Shown here in pieces: positions 16,288 through 25,700 of a DNA stretch of 43,694 nt (its first letter is position 1; each line of letters starts with the position of its first letter). Source of the stretch: Halieaceae bacterium (GTDB lineage: Bacteria > Pseudomonadota > Gammaproteobacteria > Pseudomonadales > Halieaceae). A model generated the notes under the pieces. That model worked only from the letters and a program-made list of their open reading frames with translations. It was not told the origin of the DNA and searched no databases. A program made the position numbers and the translations under genes. The stretch is taken from NCBI GenBank assembly GCA_018657645.1, contig JABHWT010000419.1, positions 1 through 43,694 of the forward strand, given 5' to 3'.

Positions 16288-17673
16288 ATGTCGTTAGATC
16301 TTGCAAGCCAGTTTGCCGAGCAGGTTACCGTAAACCAATTAGTCCAAAACGTTGTGTACGCCTCCGGGGCGATCAGCGCACTTTTCGTTGTCGTGGGCCT
16401 GCTTCTGATTGATGTTGGTGCCAGCCGACGGCGGAGCGGCTTCAACTCCACGATTGAAAAACTGGTCGGCTTCTTCATTGGCTTTGCCACCTTCTTTTTG
16501 ATTGGTTTTGCCATCTGGGCGTCCCAATACTACATCATGACTGGTGGCACCATGGCCGATTCCATCAGGGACTGGTGGGCCGGTGGCGTACTGGCCAATT
16601 CGCTCGCACAAAATGTAGACCCGGCGGTATTCGCCGGTATTAACACGTATCAGATTTTCATATTTTTTATCGCCGTATTCGCGGGTATCACCAACGTCTT
16701 GCTACACTTTTCAGTCGCGGAACGCATGAAAGCCTCAGCCTTCTACGTCACATGTTTTGTCACCACGATTATGTTCGCATTTGTAGCCTATTGGACCTGG
16801 GGCTCTGTGGGACCGCTGACCAACAGGGGCTTCCATGATTTTTTCGGTGTCGGTTTTGTCTACCTGTTGCCGGCCGGCATGGCTTTGGTGTTTGTGCCTA
16901 TGTTGGGTCCCCGCCCTGGCATGTTCTCTGCGCATCCCAAAGTGTCAGAATATCGTTCTGTTAGCCTTGGACTTACGGTCGCTGGCGTTTTTGTGGTCTT
17001 TGCATCTCTGCCCATGGTGATCATGGCCTGCCTGTTTTTCTTTGACCCAGGTGCCTATGCGGTGAGTGTCACCATGGCAGATACCAGTGTGGGTATTACA
17101 TTCAATAATTACGGCGCAGCCTGGGCGGGTGGTGCACTTAGCGGTGCGTTCATTGCCTATAAGAAGCGCAGACTGGACTACTTCACCATGGGTCCGTTCG
17201 CTGGCTATGTTTCAGGGGCCTGTGGCTTTGATGTTTACATCCCCTGGCAAATGTTTCTAGTTGCGATGAGCGCGCCTTTTGTCGCCTATGCGGTTTATGA
17301 ACTACTACACAAACTGGAAATAGATGAACACAAGCTAATCCCACTGTTTATTGGTGTCGGCTCATACGGCCTGCTGATGGTGGGCGTGCTCCACGGCGGA
17401 ACGCCACGCGGCGGCTGGCTGGGTATTGAAGAGGGACCTTATGCATTCCAGCATGGTGAAATCAGTTTGATGATGCAATTTGTGGGTGTGGTTGCCTGTA
17501 TTGGAACGGGCGTTGTGACCGCCTTTGTATTGGCATTCATTCTCAAGCGCACAACCGGCCTGAAGGTGTCGGAAGAAGATCAGGCAACAGGTCTTGATAA
17601 GGTCTACTGGGGTATTGAACCCGATGTTGAGCCTATCGCAGAAACGGCTTCGCCCCAGGTTGAAGCGTCCTAG
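16288..17673 (+). CDS. Amt-like membrane channel lacking the twin histidines
   Basis: 461 residues with about 11 membrane segments and clear Amt/MEP/Rh features: VAERMKASAF, AYWTWGSVG, the DFFG motif at Asp184 (Asp160 of E. coli AmtB), MLGPRPGMF and YGAAWAGGALSGAF. In true ammonium transporters two pore histidines (His168 and His318 of AmtB) conduct the substrate. Aligning by hand, these positions are Tyr192 and Ile355. Ammonium conduction is therefore doubtful, and a different substrate or a sensor role is possible. The C-terminus is short and acidic. No GlnK gene accompanies it. A Tat-exported amine-oxidase-type flavoprotein follows 103 bp downstream. No strong ribosome binding site is visible. 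Confidence 0.8.
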   Translation: MSLDLASQFAEQVTVNQLVQNVVYASGAISALFVVVGLLLIDVGASRRRSGFNSTIEKLVGFFIGFATFFLIGFAIWASQYYIMTGGTMADSIRDWWAGGVLANSLAQNVDPAVFAGINTYQIFIFFIAVFAGITNVLLHFSVAERMKASAFYVTCFVTTIMFAFVAYWTWGSVGPLTNRGFHDFFGVGFVYLLPAGMALVFVPMLGPRPGMFSAHPKVSEYRSVSLGLTVAGVFVVFASLPMVIMACLFFFDPGAYAVSVTMADTSVGITFNNYGAAWAGGALSGAFIAYKKRRLDYFTMGPFAGYVSGACGFDVYIPWQMFLVAMSAPFVAYAVYELLHKLEIDEHKLIPLFIGVGSYGLLMVGVLHGGTPRGGWLGIEEGPYAFQHGEISLMMQFVGVVACIGTGVVTAFVLAFILKRTTGLKVSEEDQATGLDKVYWGIEPDVEPIAETASPQVEAS

Positions 17674-17776
17674 CCATTATGTGCTTGCATATAGGCCCCC
17701 ACGGTGGGCAAGGTTGTCCTCTTAACCGGACATTACCCCTAACGCCAACTACCAGCTCCAATCAGGATGCGTTTAC

Positions 17777-19669
17777 ATGAAAAAGAGAAATGATCGAAGC
17801 TTGGGTATGGGACGTGCGATCACCCGGCGCGATTTTATCAACGGCGTTGCCGCTGCAGCCGTCGGTGCCGCTATGCCCAATATCGGTCTGGCTGGCAATC
17901 CGGCGAATTATTATCCACCTGGTAAAACAGGCTTGCGCGGTAACCACCCCGGCTCTTACGATACCGCTCATGCCTTAGTCTGGCAGGGCAAAACTGATTG
18001 GGGCAAAGCCAGTAAACCCGACGCAGTACTCTACGATCTTATTGTTATTGGTGCTGGCATAAGCGGCTTATCGGCCGCTCACTTTTATCGCCAACAACAT
18101 CCCGATGCACGTATATTAATCCTCGATAATCACGATGATTTTGGAGGCCATGCCAAACGTAACGAATTTGAATACAACGGCAAAACCACTATTTGCTATG
18201 GCGGCACGCAAATACTTGAAAATCCAAGCCAATATAGCGCCGTAAGCCAACAACTACTTAAAGAGATCGGCATTAGTACGAGCCGTTTCGAACAAGCATA
18301 TGATCACAATTTTTATCGCCACAACGGGCTGAAAGGCAGTACTTTTTTTAATCAGAGTAAATATGGGTTTGACAAATTGATCCCTTATTCACTGCTTGAT
18401 TACGAGCGCTATGTACCGGCGGACATGAGGAATATCCCGGCTGAGCAAGCGGTGGAGCAAATGCCGCTCTCTGAAAATGCCAAAAGCGAATTACTGCGAT
18501 TGCTGCTGCTTCAAGACGACCTGTTAAGCCCGATGACCAAGGAAGAACAATATGAATACCTGCAGTCCATTAGTTATAAAGATTTCCTGATTAAGGAGGT
18601 CGGTATTACAGAGCCTGAAATTTTTGAGTTGTTTGCTAAATTAACCACCGACTCCTGTACCAGTATTGAAACAGCTTCCGCCATTGGCATATTGGGCTAT
18701 GTTGGCCTGCCAGGGCTCCAGGCGACCGCCTTTGCGAATTATCACGCCTCGGAGGATCCCTATATTCATCATTTCCCCGATGGCAACGCCGGTGTTGCTC
18801 GGTTGCTGGTACGCAAATTAATCCCACAGGTCGCACCAGGTAGCACCATGGACGATGTGGTGCTGGCAAAATTTGATTATTCGAAGCTCGACCTGGCCGA
18901 TTCCAATACCCGCCTGCGCCTGAATAGCACTGCGGTACATATCGACCATGATGGTAAGGAAAATAGCGGCAAGCCCGTTATCGTCACCTATGTGCGTGGT
19001 GAAATAAGCTACCAGGTTAGCGCCAAAAATTGCGTCTTTGCAGGCTACAATGCTATTTTGCCCCAGCTGTGCCCAGCACTACCTTCAGCCCAAAAAGACG
19101 CTTTAGGAAAAGCTATAAAATCCCCCATTTTGTACACTAACGTGCTGTTAAAGAACTGGCATGCCTGGGAAAAACTGGGCATTGGTTTTTTCTGTTCACC
19201 GGGTAGCTACTACAGTATCAGCTTTTTGGATTTTCCAATAAGTATGGGCGATTATAGTTTTTCGGCGAAGCCGGATGATCCTATTGTCGTCCATATGGAA
19301 CGCTTCCCTACCGGTAATGACCCCCTGCTAACGCCCAGAGAACAACGATTGGCTGGCCGCCATGAATTGTATGCCACATCCTTTGAAACCATTGAGCGTG
19401 AAACCCGCGAACAACTCGCTGGTGCCCTGGCTGGCGGCGGCTTTGACCCCGTCAAAGACATTGTCGCTATAACCGCAAACCGTTGGGGTCATGGTTATGC
19501 ATATTCGAATAGTCGCCTATTTGACGCACCGGATAAAAATGGCCAATACCCCAATGAAATTGGGCGTCAAGCATTTGGTCGGTTAGTGGTGGCTAATTCT
19601 GATGCCGGTGCATTAGCCGATACAGACACTGCGATCAACGAAGCTTACAGAGCTGTTGGGGAGTTGTGA
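17777..19669 (+). CDS. Tat-exported FAD-dependent oxidoreductase, spermidine dehydrogenase-like
   Basis: 630 residues. A twin-arginine signal (ITRRDFINGVAAAAVGAA, Arg17-18) indicates export as a folded flavoprotein. The FAD-binding GxGxxG is at Gly92-Gly97 (VIGAGISGLSAAHFY), followed by NHDDFGGHAKRNEF, the flavin-contact motif characteristic of the spermidine/putrescine dehydrogenase group of amine oxidases. A C-terminal NRWGHGYAY and LVVANSDAGALADTDTAINEAYRA close the FAD domain. The probable reaction is oxidation of a polyamine or related amine to an aminoaldehyde in the periplasm, passing electrons to the respiratory chain. The gene looks more A/T-rich than its neighbours. An AGGAT precedes the ATG. 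It lies downstream of the Amt-like gene. Confidence 0.85.
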   Translation: MKKRNDRSLGMGRAITRRDFINGVAAAAVGAAMPNIGLAGNPANYYPPGKTGLRGNHPGSYDTAHALVWQGKTDWGKASKPDAVLYDLIVIGAGISGLSAAHFYRQQHPDARILILDNHDDFGGHAKRNEFEYNGKTTICYGGTQILENPSQYSAVSQQLLKEIGISTSRFEQAYDHNFYRHNGLKGSTFFNQSKYGFDKLIPYSLLDYERYVPADMRNIPAEQAVEQMPLSENAKSELLRLLLLQDDLLSPMTKEEQYEYLQSISYKDFLIKEVGITEPEIFELFAKLTTDSCTSIETASAIGILGYVGLPGLQATAFANYHASEDPYIHHFPDGNAGVARLLVRKLIPQVAPGSTMDDVVLAKFDYSKLDLADSNTRLRLNSTAVHIDHDGKENSGKPVIVTYVRGEISYQVSAKNCVFAGYNAILPQLCPALPSAQKDALGKAIKSPILYTNVLLKNWHAWEKLGIGFFCSPGSYYSISFLDFPISMGDYSFSAKPDDPIVVHMERFPTGNDPLLTPREQRLAGRHELYATSFETIERETREQLAGALAGGGFDPVKDIVAITANRWGHGYAYSNSRLFDAPDKNGQYPNEIGRQAFGRLVVANSDAGALADTDTAINEAYRAVGEL

Positions 19670-19864
19670 GTCCTGCACCGATACGTTCGCGACCAAATGA
19701 CCTGGTTGGATATAAGGTGCCAGTGGTATAGGCGTTACTGATAGGGCAAGCTATACCTTTCCGCGCCACCGGGAGTTCTGGTAACCTGAACAAGAAAGTG
19801 AAGGCCAGTGTCGGTGCCAACGTGCCGAAATTCAAATCCTCTGGACAGCCCATTTAGGGAGTGA

Positions 19865-20155
19865 ATGACCATGTTAGAGATTTTTGCGCTAATAGTGCTG
19901 ATGGTACTGGTTGCAGCTGCAATCTGGGTGATTGTAATGGTCGGTAACATACCCGGAAATATTGCCCGGAGTGAAGCGCACCCCCAGGCCGATGCGATCA
20001 ACACGCTCGCCTGGGTGGGTTTGTTCACGTTGGGTGTGGCCTGGTTTGTAGCCCTGGTTTGGGCAAAGTTCAAGCCGCTTCTTCCGCCGGCTACGCTGGA
20101 GGCGAGAGTGGCTGAGCTGGAGTCGAAGGTTGCGGAGCTGGAGGTGGGGTCATGA
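19865..20155 (+). CDS. yiaW: YiaW-like small inner-membrane protein (DUF3302)
   Basis: 96 residues with two membrane helices (about 4-28 and 45-66) around a short loop, ending in a heptad-like [16 protein letters not shown] coiled coil. This is the pattern of E. coli YiaW, the partner of the membrane-fusion protein YiaV. It overlaps the next gene by 4 bp (ATGA at 20152-20155), implying coupled translation. AGGGAG lies just upstream. An alternative start at 19871 would remove two residues. Exact function is unknown; its role is inferred from the pair. Confidence 0.85.
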   Translation: MTMLEIFALIVLMVLVAAAIWVIVMVGNIPGNIARSEAHPQADAINTLAWVGLFTLGVAWFVALVWAKFKPLLPPATLEARVAELESKVAELEVGS

Positions 20156-21144
20156 TTGCGCTTTTAATTATCTGCTACTCGGCTCTCTACATTCTGATTT
20201 TTAACAAGCTTGGGCTGTTGAGGAAAACTGCCGGTAATATTTCCGCCTTCGCGGGTGTGGGTGTGGCCTTGATCAGCGCGATTGTCTTTATGTGGTACAC
20301 CTTCTCACCCATGTCAGGTGACGCGCGCATGTTTCGTTACATCATTCCCATTGTGCCAAATGTTCGCGGTGAAGTAGTGGCAGTCCCTGTTCGCCCCATG
20401 GAAACAGTGGCACGTGGAGAAACGCTGTTCCAGATTGATCCCGAGCCCTATGAAATTGCAGTGCGACAACTGGAAGCGCAGGTGCGACGCCATGAGGCAG
20501 AATGGCGCCTGGCCAAGATCAACGTAGACCGCGCAGAAAAACTGCTCAAGGTGCAATCTGCCGCGCAGATAGATCTGGATACCTGGACGGCCAACATGGA
20601 CGTGGCCACTGCGGCGAGAGATTCTGCAAATGCCCAGCTGGACAATGCCAAGTGGCAACTCAAGGAAACCACGGTCGATGCCCCTTTTGAAGGGTATGTG
20701 GTCAACTTGCAGCTGCGGCCGGGGAATGTGGTGACCACTGTTCCACTCGCTTCACCCATGGCATTTGTGTCTAATGAGATGAGTATGGTTTTGTCCAGTT
20801 TCAGTCAGAGCTCTATTCGAAGGATCGCCATTGGTGACCCGGCGGAGGTGGTGTTTACCAATGTGCCAGGACAGACGTTTTCCGCCAAGGTAATTCGTAT
20901 AGTCGGGTTGGGAAGCCAGTCGCAATTGTCCGCCAGTGGGCAGCTTCCCTCACTGACGGGCGCGCCCGCCAACGACCGTTGGGCGGTGATGGTGGAGTTG
21001 GAAGATGAGGCCTTCGCCCGACAATTGCCACAGGGCGCAGGCGGTACTGTTGCAATCTACACGGAAAAGGGCAAACCCGTACATGTCATCAGTAAGGTCG
21101 CCATCCGAATGAGTGCCTGGTTGGGTTACCTGACTTCGCCCTAA
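20152..21144 (+). CDS. yiaV: HlyD-family membrane-fusion protein, YiaV-like
   Basis: 330 residues. Two N-terminal membrane segments (about 1-18 and 28-48) precede a periplasmic adaptor. The first lipoyl half-motif is [15 protein letters not shown]...GETLFQIDP, a helical hairpin spans about 105-180, and the second half-motif is [20 protein letters not shown], followed by a beta-barrel domain. It matches the YiaV/EmrA-like branch of HlyD adaptors, which link an inner-membrane exporter to an outer-membrane channel. Neither exporter nor TolC-type gene is present in the window, as usual for the yiaWV pair. GAGGTGGGG inside yiaW serves as ribosome binding site. Confidence 0.88.
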   Translation: MIALLIICYSALYILIFNKLGLLRKTAGNISAFAGVGVALISAIVFMWYTFSPMSGDARMFRYIIPIVPNVRGEVVAVPVRPMETVARGETLFQIDPEPYEIAVRQLEAQVRRHEAEWRLAKINVDRAEKLLKVQSAAQIDLDTWTANMDVATAARDSANAQLDNAKWQLKETTVDAPFEGYVVNLQLRPGNVVTTVPLASPMAFVSNEMSMVLSSFSQSSIRRIAIGDPAEVVFTNVPGQTFSAKVIRIVGLGSQSQLSASGQLPSLTGAPANDRWAVMVELEDEAFARQLPQGAGGTVAIYTEKGKPVHVISKVAIRMSAWLGYLTSP

Positions 21145-21193
21145 GCGACCCTATTCAGCAGGTATTACATTAGCACCTATCGGGATTCCCCAA

Positions 21194-22909
21194 CTACGGC
21201 ACCCCGTAAACATCCTTGCCATTGAATACAGTGGTGACGACCTGGACATCGCTGATTTCAGATGAGGAAATGCCGAACAGGTTTCGGTCCAGTATAACGA
21301 AATCTGCTCGTTTACCCACCTCAATGGAACCCTGCTTATCGTCCAGGCTCATCAGGTAGGCGCCATTGATAGTATAGGCTTCGATCATTGTCGCCAGGTC
21401 CACACGTTCGTCTTCGCCCAGTATTGGGCCGGAATTCTCATAGGGATTTTGCCGGGTGAGAGCCACCTCAATCGCCAGCAGAGGATTCATGTCTGTCACA
21501 AAGAAATCGCTGCCACCGACGACACGCCCGCCACTGCGATGCACTGTGCCAATGGAATACATGGACCAGGCCCTCTCTTTACCGAGGATGGGGGCAGCCA
21601 ACTCTGTTACAGATGGGTCGGGCCATGCCCAAAGCGGCTGGAAGGTTGCGCTAACATTTAATTCTGCAAACCGCGGGGCGTCGTCATCATTCATCAACTG
21701 CAAATGAACGATGTGATGACGCAGATTGGTAGGTCCGTTTTCCCGGCGGACAGTTTCAAAGGCATCAAGGGCCATTCGTATGCCGGCATCTCCCACGGCG
21801 TGCACATGAATTTGAAGCCCCATTTTTTCAAACTGAACCATGTATCTGTCCAGTTCTTTCTGACTGTAAAAGCGAGGACCAAGACCAGAGTAAGTACTGG
21901 TATAGGGTTCCAGCAGCGCGCCGGTTCCCGACTCGATCACGCCATCCATGTAAATTTTTACACCATCGATATCAAGCCCTTTCCGGCGCCATTGGTCACG
22001 GCTTTCCAGAAACTCGAATACTTCCTCGCCGAATACGCCCGGATGCCAGGCAATAGGGGAAAGCGAGACTTTCGTTCTAAGATTCAAACGGCCTTCTTCG
22101 GCAAGACGGACAACCGGTTCGAGAAGCCTGGCATCCAGGCCCGGCTCAATCAGGCCCGTTATGCCAAGAGAATGAGCGTAATCTATTGCCGCACTAACCC
22201 GATTGGTCCGGTACTTAAGAGAGGCCTCTGGAATTACGGCCTGCACAATCATCATCGCCCCATCGCGTAGCGTTCCACTGGGTTCGCCAGATTCCGGGTT
22301 ACGCATAATAATCCCGTCCTCGGGGTCTTCAGAGCCAGCATGGATTCCTGCAAGTTCCAGCGCCTTGCTATTAGCCAGTGCCGAATGCCCATAGCTTGAT
22401 TCCAGATAGACTGGACGGTCTGGAAAAAATTCGTCCAACAAAGATTTGTTCGGGTTGCCGTCAGCCCACAGCCATTCAGCCCATCCGCTCCCAACAATCC
22501 AGCCTTCTCCGCCGAACCCCTCTAAATTACGGCAGGCCGTTAGTTTGGCCCGAACCTTTTCCAAGGTGGGAATTCGCAGCAAATCGCACTCTTGCTCACC
22601 TGCGATTCCAATTAATAGATGGGCGTGAGAATCGTGAAAGCCAGGCAGCAACATCTGACCGTCCAAATCGGTCACCTCAGTGCCGTCACCTATTAACTGC
22701 TCTACTTCCTCGTTAGTACCTACGGCAACGATATGTCCGTCTCGAACTGCCAGCGCTTCTGCCCATGAGCGGTCATCATCCACGGTGTAGACAGACCCGT
22801 TAACAAACACCCTCGCAGCAGGCTTCAAAGCAGGGCTGACTGCTTTGTCCTCAACTCGGGCACTGCATGCCGCCACAAATATAGCGATAAGAATAAGGAC
22901 GTGTTTCAT
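21194..22909 (-). CDS. Amidohydrolase (YtcJ-like, amidohydrolase_3) lipoprotein
   Basis: 571 residues from the Met at 22909, chosen because GGGGAAG lies just upstream and a lipoprotein signal (VAAC, Cys15) follows. It is a metal-dependent hydrolase of the urease-related TIM-barrel superfamily: HxH metal pair at His95/His97 (FHDSHAH), VKIYMDGVIESGTG, HVHAVGD, HHIVHLQ and the active-site Asp in GGSDFFVTD. The C-terminal small domain is typical (GSIEVGKRADFVILD). Substrates in this family are amides, formamides or cyclic imides, and the specific one cannot be told. It is convergent with yiaV (49 bp) and divergent from the beta-lactamase-fold gene at 23062. A second family member lies at 37370. 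Confidence 0.9.
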   Translation of the reverse strand: MKHVLILIAIFVAACSARVEDKAVSPALKPAARVFVNGSVYTVDDDRSWAEALAVRDGHIVAVGTNEEVEQLIGDGTEVTDLDGQMLLPGFHDSHAHLLIGIAGEQECDLLRIPTLEKVRAKLTACRNLEGFGGEGWIVGSGWAEWLWADGNPNKSLLDEFFPDRPVYLESSYGHSALANSKALELAGIHAGSEDPEDGIIMRNPESGEPSGTLRDGAMMIVQAVIPEASLKYRTNRVSAAIDYAHSLGITGLIEPGLDARLLEPVVRLAEEGRLNLRTKVSLSPIAWHPGVFGEEVFEFLESRDQWRRKGLDIDGVKIYMDGVIESGTGALLEPYTSTYSGLGPRFYSQKELDRYMVQFEKMGLQIHVHAVGDAGIRMALDAFETVRRENGPTNLRHHIVHLQLMNDDDAPRFAELNVSATFQPLWAWPDPSVTELAAPILGKERAWSMYSIGTVHRSGGRVVGGSDFFVTDMNPLLAIEVALTRQNPYENSGPILGEDERVDLATMIEAYTINGAYLMSLDDKQGSIEVGKRADFVILDRNLFGISSSEISDVQVVTTVFNGKDVYGVP

Positions 22910-23061
22910 CGCGCTTCCCCAGATAGGTTGAATTTGCAATCTGTATAGTCTGACTTAAATCGGGTTGGATGTGAATTAGCCTGCCATGCATGCAATATCA
23001 CAGTTTGACTCCATGGGAGTATACTGTCGCCAGCACCGACAAAGTCACGAGTGGAGACATC

Positions 23062-24861
23062 ATGCAATTTACCTTTCTTACCATTCTGGTTTCATTTTCT
23101 TGCCTGTGGAGTGGCGGCGTCCTTGCAGCGCAGCCGCAACGCGCTCAACTGGGCTTCGCCCAAATAATGTCCGCCACTTACACGCCTGCCGGGCCGGTGA
23201 GCAACAGCTACTTCATGCCACAGCAAAGCAAACACCCCGCGCTTCAGCCGTTTTCAGGCGCTATCACTATTGTAGAGCATGCGATGCACACCGAACCGTC
23301 GGCAATTGTTCCGGCCAAAATCGCCGGCAAAATAACACAGTTGTTCCCCGGCATAGCGCTTCACTTCGTGTCGCACGAGGGCTACCTGGTGCCGGTGGAG
23401 CGCGACCTGTTGATCGCTGCGGACAGCGACAGTTACTGGCAAATCCAAATCTCACCGGGGCGCGTCTGGTCGGAGGAGAACGACGAGGGCATGTCACGCG
23501 CGTCCTTTCCGTTTTTTATCACCAGCAACATCGAGAATGAGTCCTACAATGGCGTTGCGACGTTCCTGTACGACGACAAATCGGTCTCCGAGCTTCGCTA
23601 TCAGATCGTGCAGCAGCTATCGCCTTTTTTCGTGGAGACCTGGTTCGTGGCGGCAAACCAGGAACCGATTGGCTACCAACCGATGGATCTTGCCAGCGAC
23701 GAACTGATCGACAACTTCAAAAAAGAACTGGCCGACCGCCTGGTGTGGCGGGAGTGGACAGAACTCGAGAGCAAATACGGTAAACAACACCTGTCGGACT
23801 TCAATGCCGGTATTGATCCTCAACAAGTTGCCGCAAGCGGCCTCGTTATCGACAATGAGGTTTACGTCTACTCAATGGGCACCCCCTGGGGCGACTATCC
23901 GTATCCGCGCGAAATGCGCCATGGGGTATGGTCGGCCACAAAAACGCTCGCCGGGCTTGTCACGCTTGCGCGTATGGCGCAGAAGTACGGCGATGAGATT
24001 CTCGACTATAAGATCAGGGACTATCTGCATATCACTGCGGACCACAATGGCTATGACAATGTGACCTTGCGGCACGCGCTCAGTATGGCGACTGGAATCG
24101 GCACCGGCTCGGAAAATGTAAACCCGAATGCTATTTCCGATGGCTATATCTACTCCGACCTGGAGGCGTATACAGCGTGGTACCTGGCCCCAACGATTGC
24201 AGAGAAGCTCGACTATAGCTTCAAGGTGCAGAATCATCCCTGGGGGCCGGGGAAGCATGTCAGGTACCGAGACCGGGATATCGTGCTGCTCGCTGCAGCG
24301 CTGGACAGCATTTACCGGCAGAAGGAGGGAGATGACGCCGACCTATGGCAGATGATGCTGGACGAAGTATACGGGCCAATTGGCATTCACCACATGCCGA
24401 TGAACAAGACCAAAGAGACCGGGCGTGCCGAAGTGCCATTTCTAGGCTGGGGCATTTACGTGACCCTGGATGATATCGCGAAAATCTCCGACCTGCTGCA
24501 ATCCGGCGGCAGGTATCGGGGCAGACAGATATTGAGCGGCGGTGTACTCGCCGAGGCAATGTATGAAACTGGCGTGCGCGGACTGCCGACCGGGGCGTCG
24601 AATAAATACGGCCACAAGACTTATCACCTGTCGTTGTGGCATGAGAGCTTCATTACCCGTTCAGGTACATCATATGCCGCGCCAAAGATGATCGGCTGGG
24701 GTGGCAATATCGTACAGCTCATGCCCAACGGCATGACCGGCATCCGCATCGGCAACGCCGGCGATGACCCCGGTGTAAAGATGATGATCGTCGCTGACAG
24801 GATTCGGCCATTTGACGATCACGCGGTAAGGGCACCGTTAAGCAAAAGTGAACACAAGTAA
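23062..24861 (+). CDS. Exported beta-lactamase-fold serine hydrolase with a long N-terminal domain
   Basis: 599 residues from the Met at 23062 (GGAGA 7 nt upstream; the frame is open further back to 22990 but without signal character). A Sec signal ends near VLAA-QP. Residues about 30-230 form a separate domain that I do not recognise. The PF00144 domain follows, with SxxK at Ser291-Ala-Thr-Lys294 (GVWSATKTLAG), a Tyr-containing VRYRDRD in place of YxN, LRHALSMATGIGTG and GWGIYVTLDDIAK. The C-terminal GWGGNIVQLMPNG corresponds to the third motif. It is a probable esterase, amidase or peptidase of the envelope. It is divergently transcribed from the amidohydrolase gene. Confidence 0.85.
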   Translation: MQFTFLTILVSFSCLWSGGVLAAQPQRAQLGFAQIMSATYTPAGPVSNSYFMPQQSKHPALQPFSGAITIVEHAMHTEPSAIVPAKIAGKITQLFPGIALHFVSHEGYLVPVERDLLIAADSDSYWQIQISPGRVWSEENDEGMSRASFPFFITSNIENESYNGVATFLYDDKSVSELRYQIVQQLSPFFVETWFVAANQEPIGYQPMDLASDELIDNFKKELADRLVWREWTELESKYGKQHLSDFNAGIDPQQVAASGLVIDNEVYVYSMGTPWGDYPYPREMRHGVWSATKTLAGLVTLARMAQKYGDEILDYKIRDYLHITADHNGYDNVTLRHALSMATGIGTGSENVNPNAISDGYIYSDLEAYTAWYLAPTIAEKLDYSFKVQNHPWGPGKHVRYRDRDIVLLAAALDSIYRQKEGDDADLWQMMLDEVYGPIGIHHMPMNKTKETGRAEVPFLGWGIYVTLDDIAKISDLLQSGGRYRGRQILSGGVLAEAMYETGVRGLPTGASNKYGHKTYHLSLWHESFITRSGTSYAAPKMIGWGGNIVQLMPNGMTGIRIGNAGDDPGVKMMIVADRIRPFDDHAVRAPLSKSEHK

Positions 24862-24951
24862 CACCGCTAGTTCCGACTCATTACACTGAACACCCAGGCC
24901 GAAATTCTCCGCGCCGCAGCTTAGAGCGTTACGTGCCTTAGTACGTATTGC

Positions 24952-24980
24952 ATGGATACCGTGTATCCGTTAATATCCAT
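24952..24980 (+). promoter_or_regulatory. Predicted operator of the higBA operon
   Basis: Just upstream of the toxin start lies the inverted repeat GGATAC-CGT-GTATCC (24954-24968). It overlaps a larger one, ATGGATA (24952-24958) with TATCCAT (24974-24980). Autoregulation of HigBA operons by HigA binding to such palindromes is established for the family; its assignment here is inferred. Confidence 0.6.
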
Positions 24981-24982
24981 GA

Positions 24983-25273
24983 ATGATAATTTCCTTTGGA
25001 AATCGTGGGACATCCGATCTTTTTCACGGCATTTCTAGCCGGCATGCGAAAAAACTCCCCGGCCAGATTCATAAGCTTGCTCTATATAAGCTCGATCTTC
25101 TAAACGCCGCGCAGGTATTGGAAGATTTGAGGTCCCCACCTGGAAATAGACTTGAGTCGCTGCGGGGTGATTTGAAGGGGCTCCACAGCATTCGAATCAA
25201 CTCGCAATGGCATATTGTGTTCCGTTGGGTGGAGAGCGGCGCGCACGACGTACAAATTGTGGATTACCACTAA
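24983..25273 (+). CDS. higB: HigB-type toxin (RelE superfamily mRNA interferase)
   Basis: 96 residues of the HigB branch of the RelE/ParE fold. These toxins cleave mRNA on the ribosome and are silenced by the downstream antitoxin. Family features are an N-terminal ISFGNRGTSDLF, the HAKKLPGQIHKLALYKLD helix, LRSPPGNRLESLRGDLKG, the core strand SIRINSQWHIVFRW and the C-terminal DVQIVDYH. In HigB homologues basic residues, a Trp and the terminal Tyr-His segment contribute to activity, and all have counterparts here. Toxin-first order with the antitoxin 12 bp downstream is the hallmark of higBA. The predicted operator overlaps the start region. Confidence 0.92.
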   Translation: MIISFGNRGTSDLFHGISSRHAKKLPGQIHKLALYKLDLLNAAQVLEDLRSPPGNRLESLRGDLKGLHSIRINSQWHIVFRWVESGAHDVQIVDYH

Positions 25274-25285
25274 GGAGGCTATCTT

Positions 25286-25576
25286 ATGATCCCAAGTAAC
25301 CGAATAGCTACACACCCCGGAGCCATTTTGCTTAAGGAATTTTTGGAGCCACTTGAGTTGACCCAGAAAGCTCTTGCGACTCACGTTGGCATTTCGGTGC
25401 AACGTGTTAATGAAATTGTCCGTGGGAAGAGAGGTGTAACGCCGGAAACCGCATGGCTTTTATCAGAAGCACTGCAAACTACACCTGAGTTTTGGCTAAA
25501 CCTGCAGTCAATTCACGACTTATCTGCGAATCGCCCAGAACATCATGTTGAGCCACTGCTGGCAGTCGGCACGTAA
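25286..25576 (+). CDS. higA: HigA-type antitoxin (HTH, XRE family)
   Basis: 96 residues of the HigA addiction-module family. The N-terminal HPGAILLKEFLEPL is followed by a helix-turn-helix (about 26-50, LTQKALATHVGISVQRVNEI) and the conserved GKRGVTPETAWLLSEAL and TTPEFWLNLQ. It neutralises HigB and represses the operon. The ribosome binding site AAGGAGG (25273-25279) is very strong and overlaps the toxin's end, fitting the need for excess antitoxin. A GC-rich hairpin terminator follows. Confidence 0.94.
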   Translation: MIPSNRIATHPGAILLKEFLEPLELTQKALATHVGISVQRVNEIVRGKRGVTPETAWLLSEALQTTPEFWLNLQSIHDLSANRPEHHVEPLLAVGT

Positions 25577-25603
25577 CAAGGCCATGAAGAAAAGCATGGG
25601 GTG

Positions 25604-25630
25604 GGGCGCGCAAAGAGCGCGCGCCCTTTA
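25604..25630 (+). terminator. Terminator-like hairpin after higA
   Basis: An 8-bp stem GGGCGCGC (25604-25611) and GCGCGCCC (25619-25626) with a 7-nt loop, followed by TTTAAT. The U-run is short but the stem is very stable. It separates higBA from the SDR gene at 25701. Confidence 0.65.
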
Positions 25631-25700
25631 ATGGCGGCGTTAAGTGTCAAAGATGAGCGCATTGCCTACTGCTAAAGAGAAAAGGGAGTTGGAGGTAGCT

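Noticed and set aside
21704-22270. A 188-codon plus-strand frame
   Set aside because: Antisense to the conserved core of the amidohydrolase gene, with no domain.
22986-23540. A 184-codon plus-strand frame at the start of the beta-lactamase-fold gene
   Set aside because: Out-of-frame shadow with Arg/His/Ser-rich composition; the overlapping frame has a signal peptide and catalytic motifs.
7454-24861. Reading the three PF00144 proteins as antibiotic-resistance beta-lactamases
   Set aside because: They lack the KTG box and YxN context of class C lactamases and fit the esterase/amidase side of the family better.
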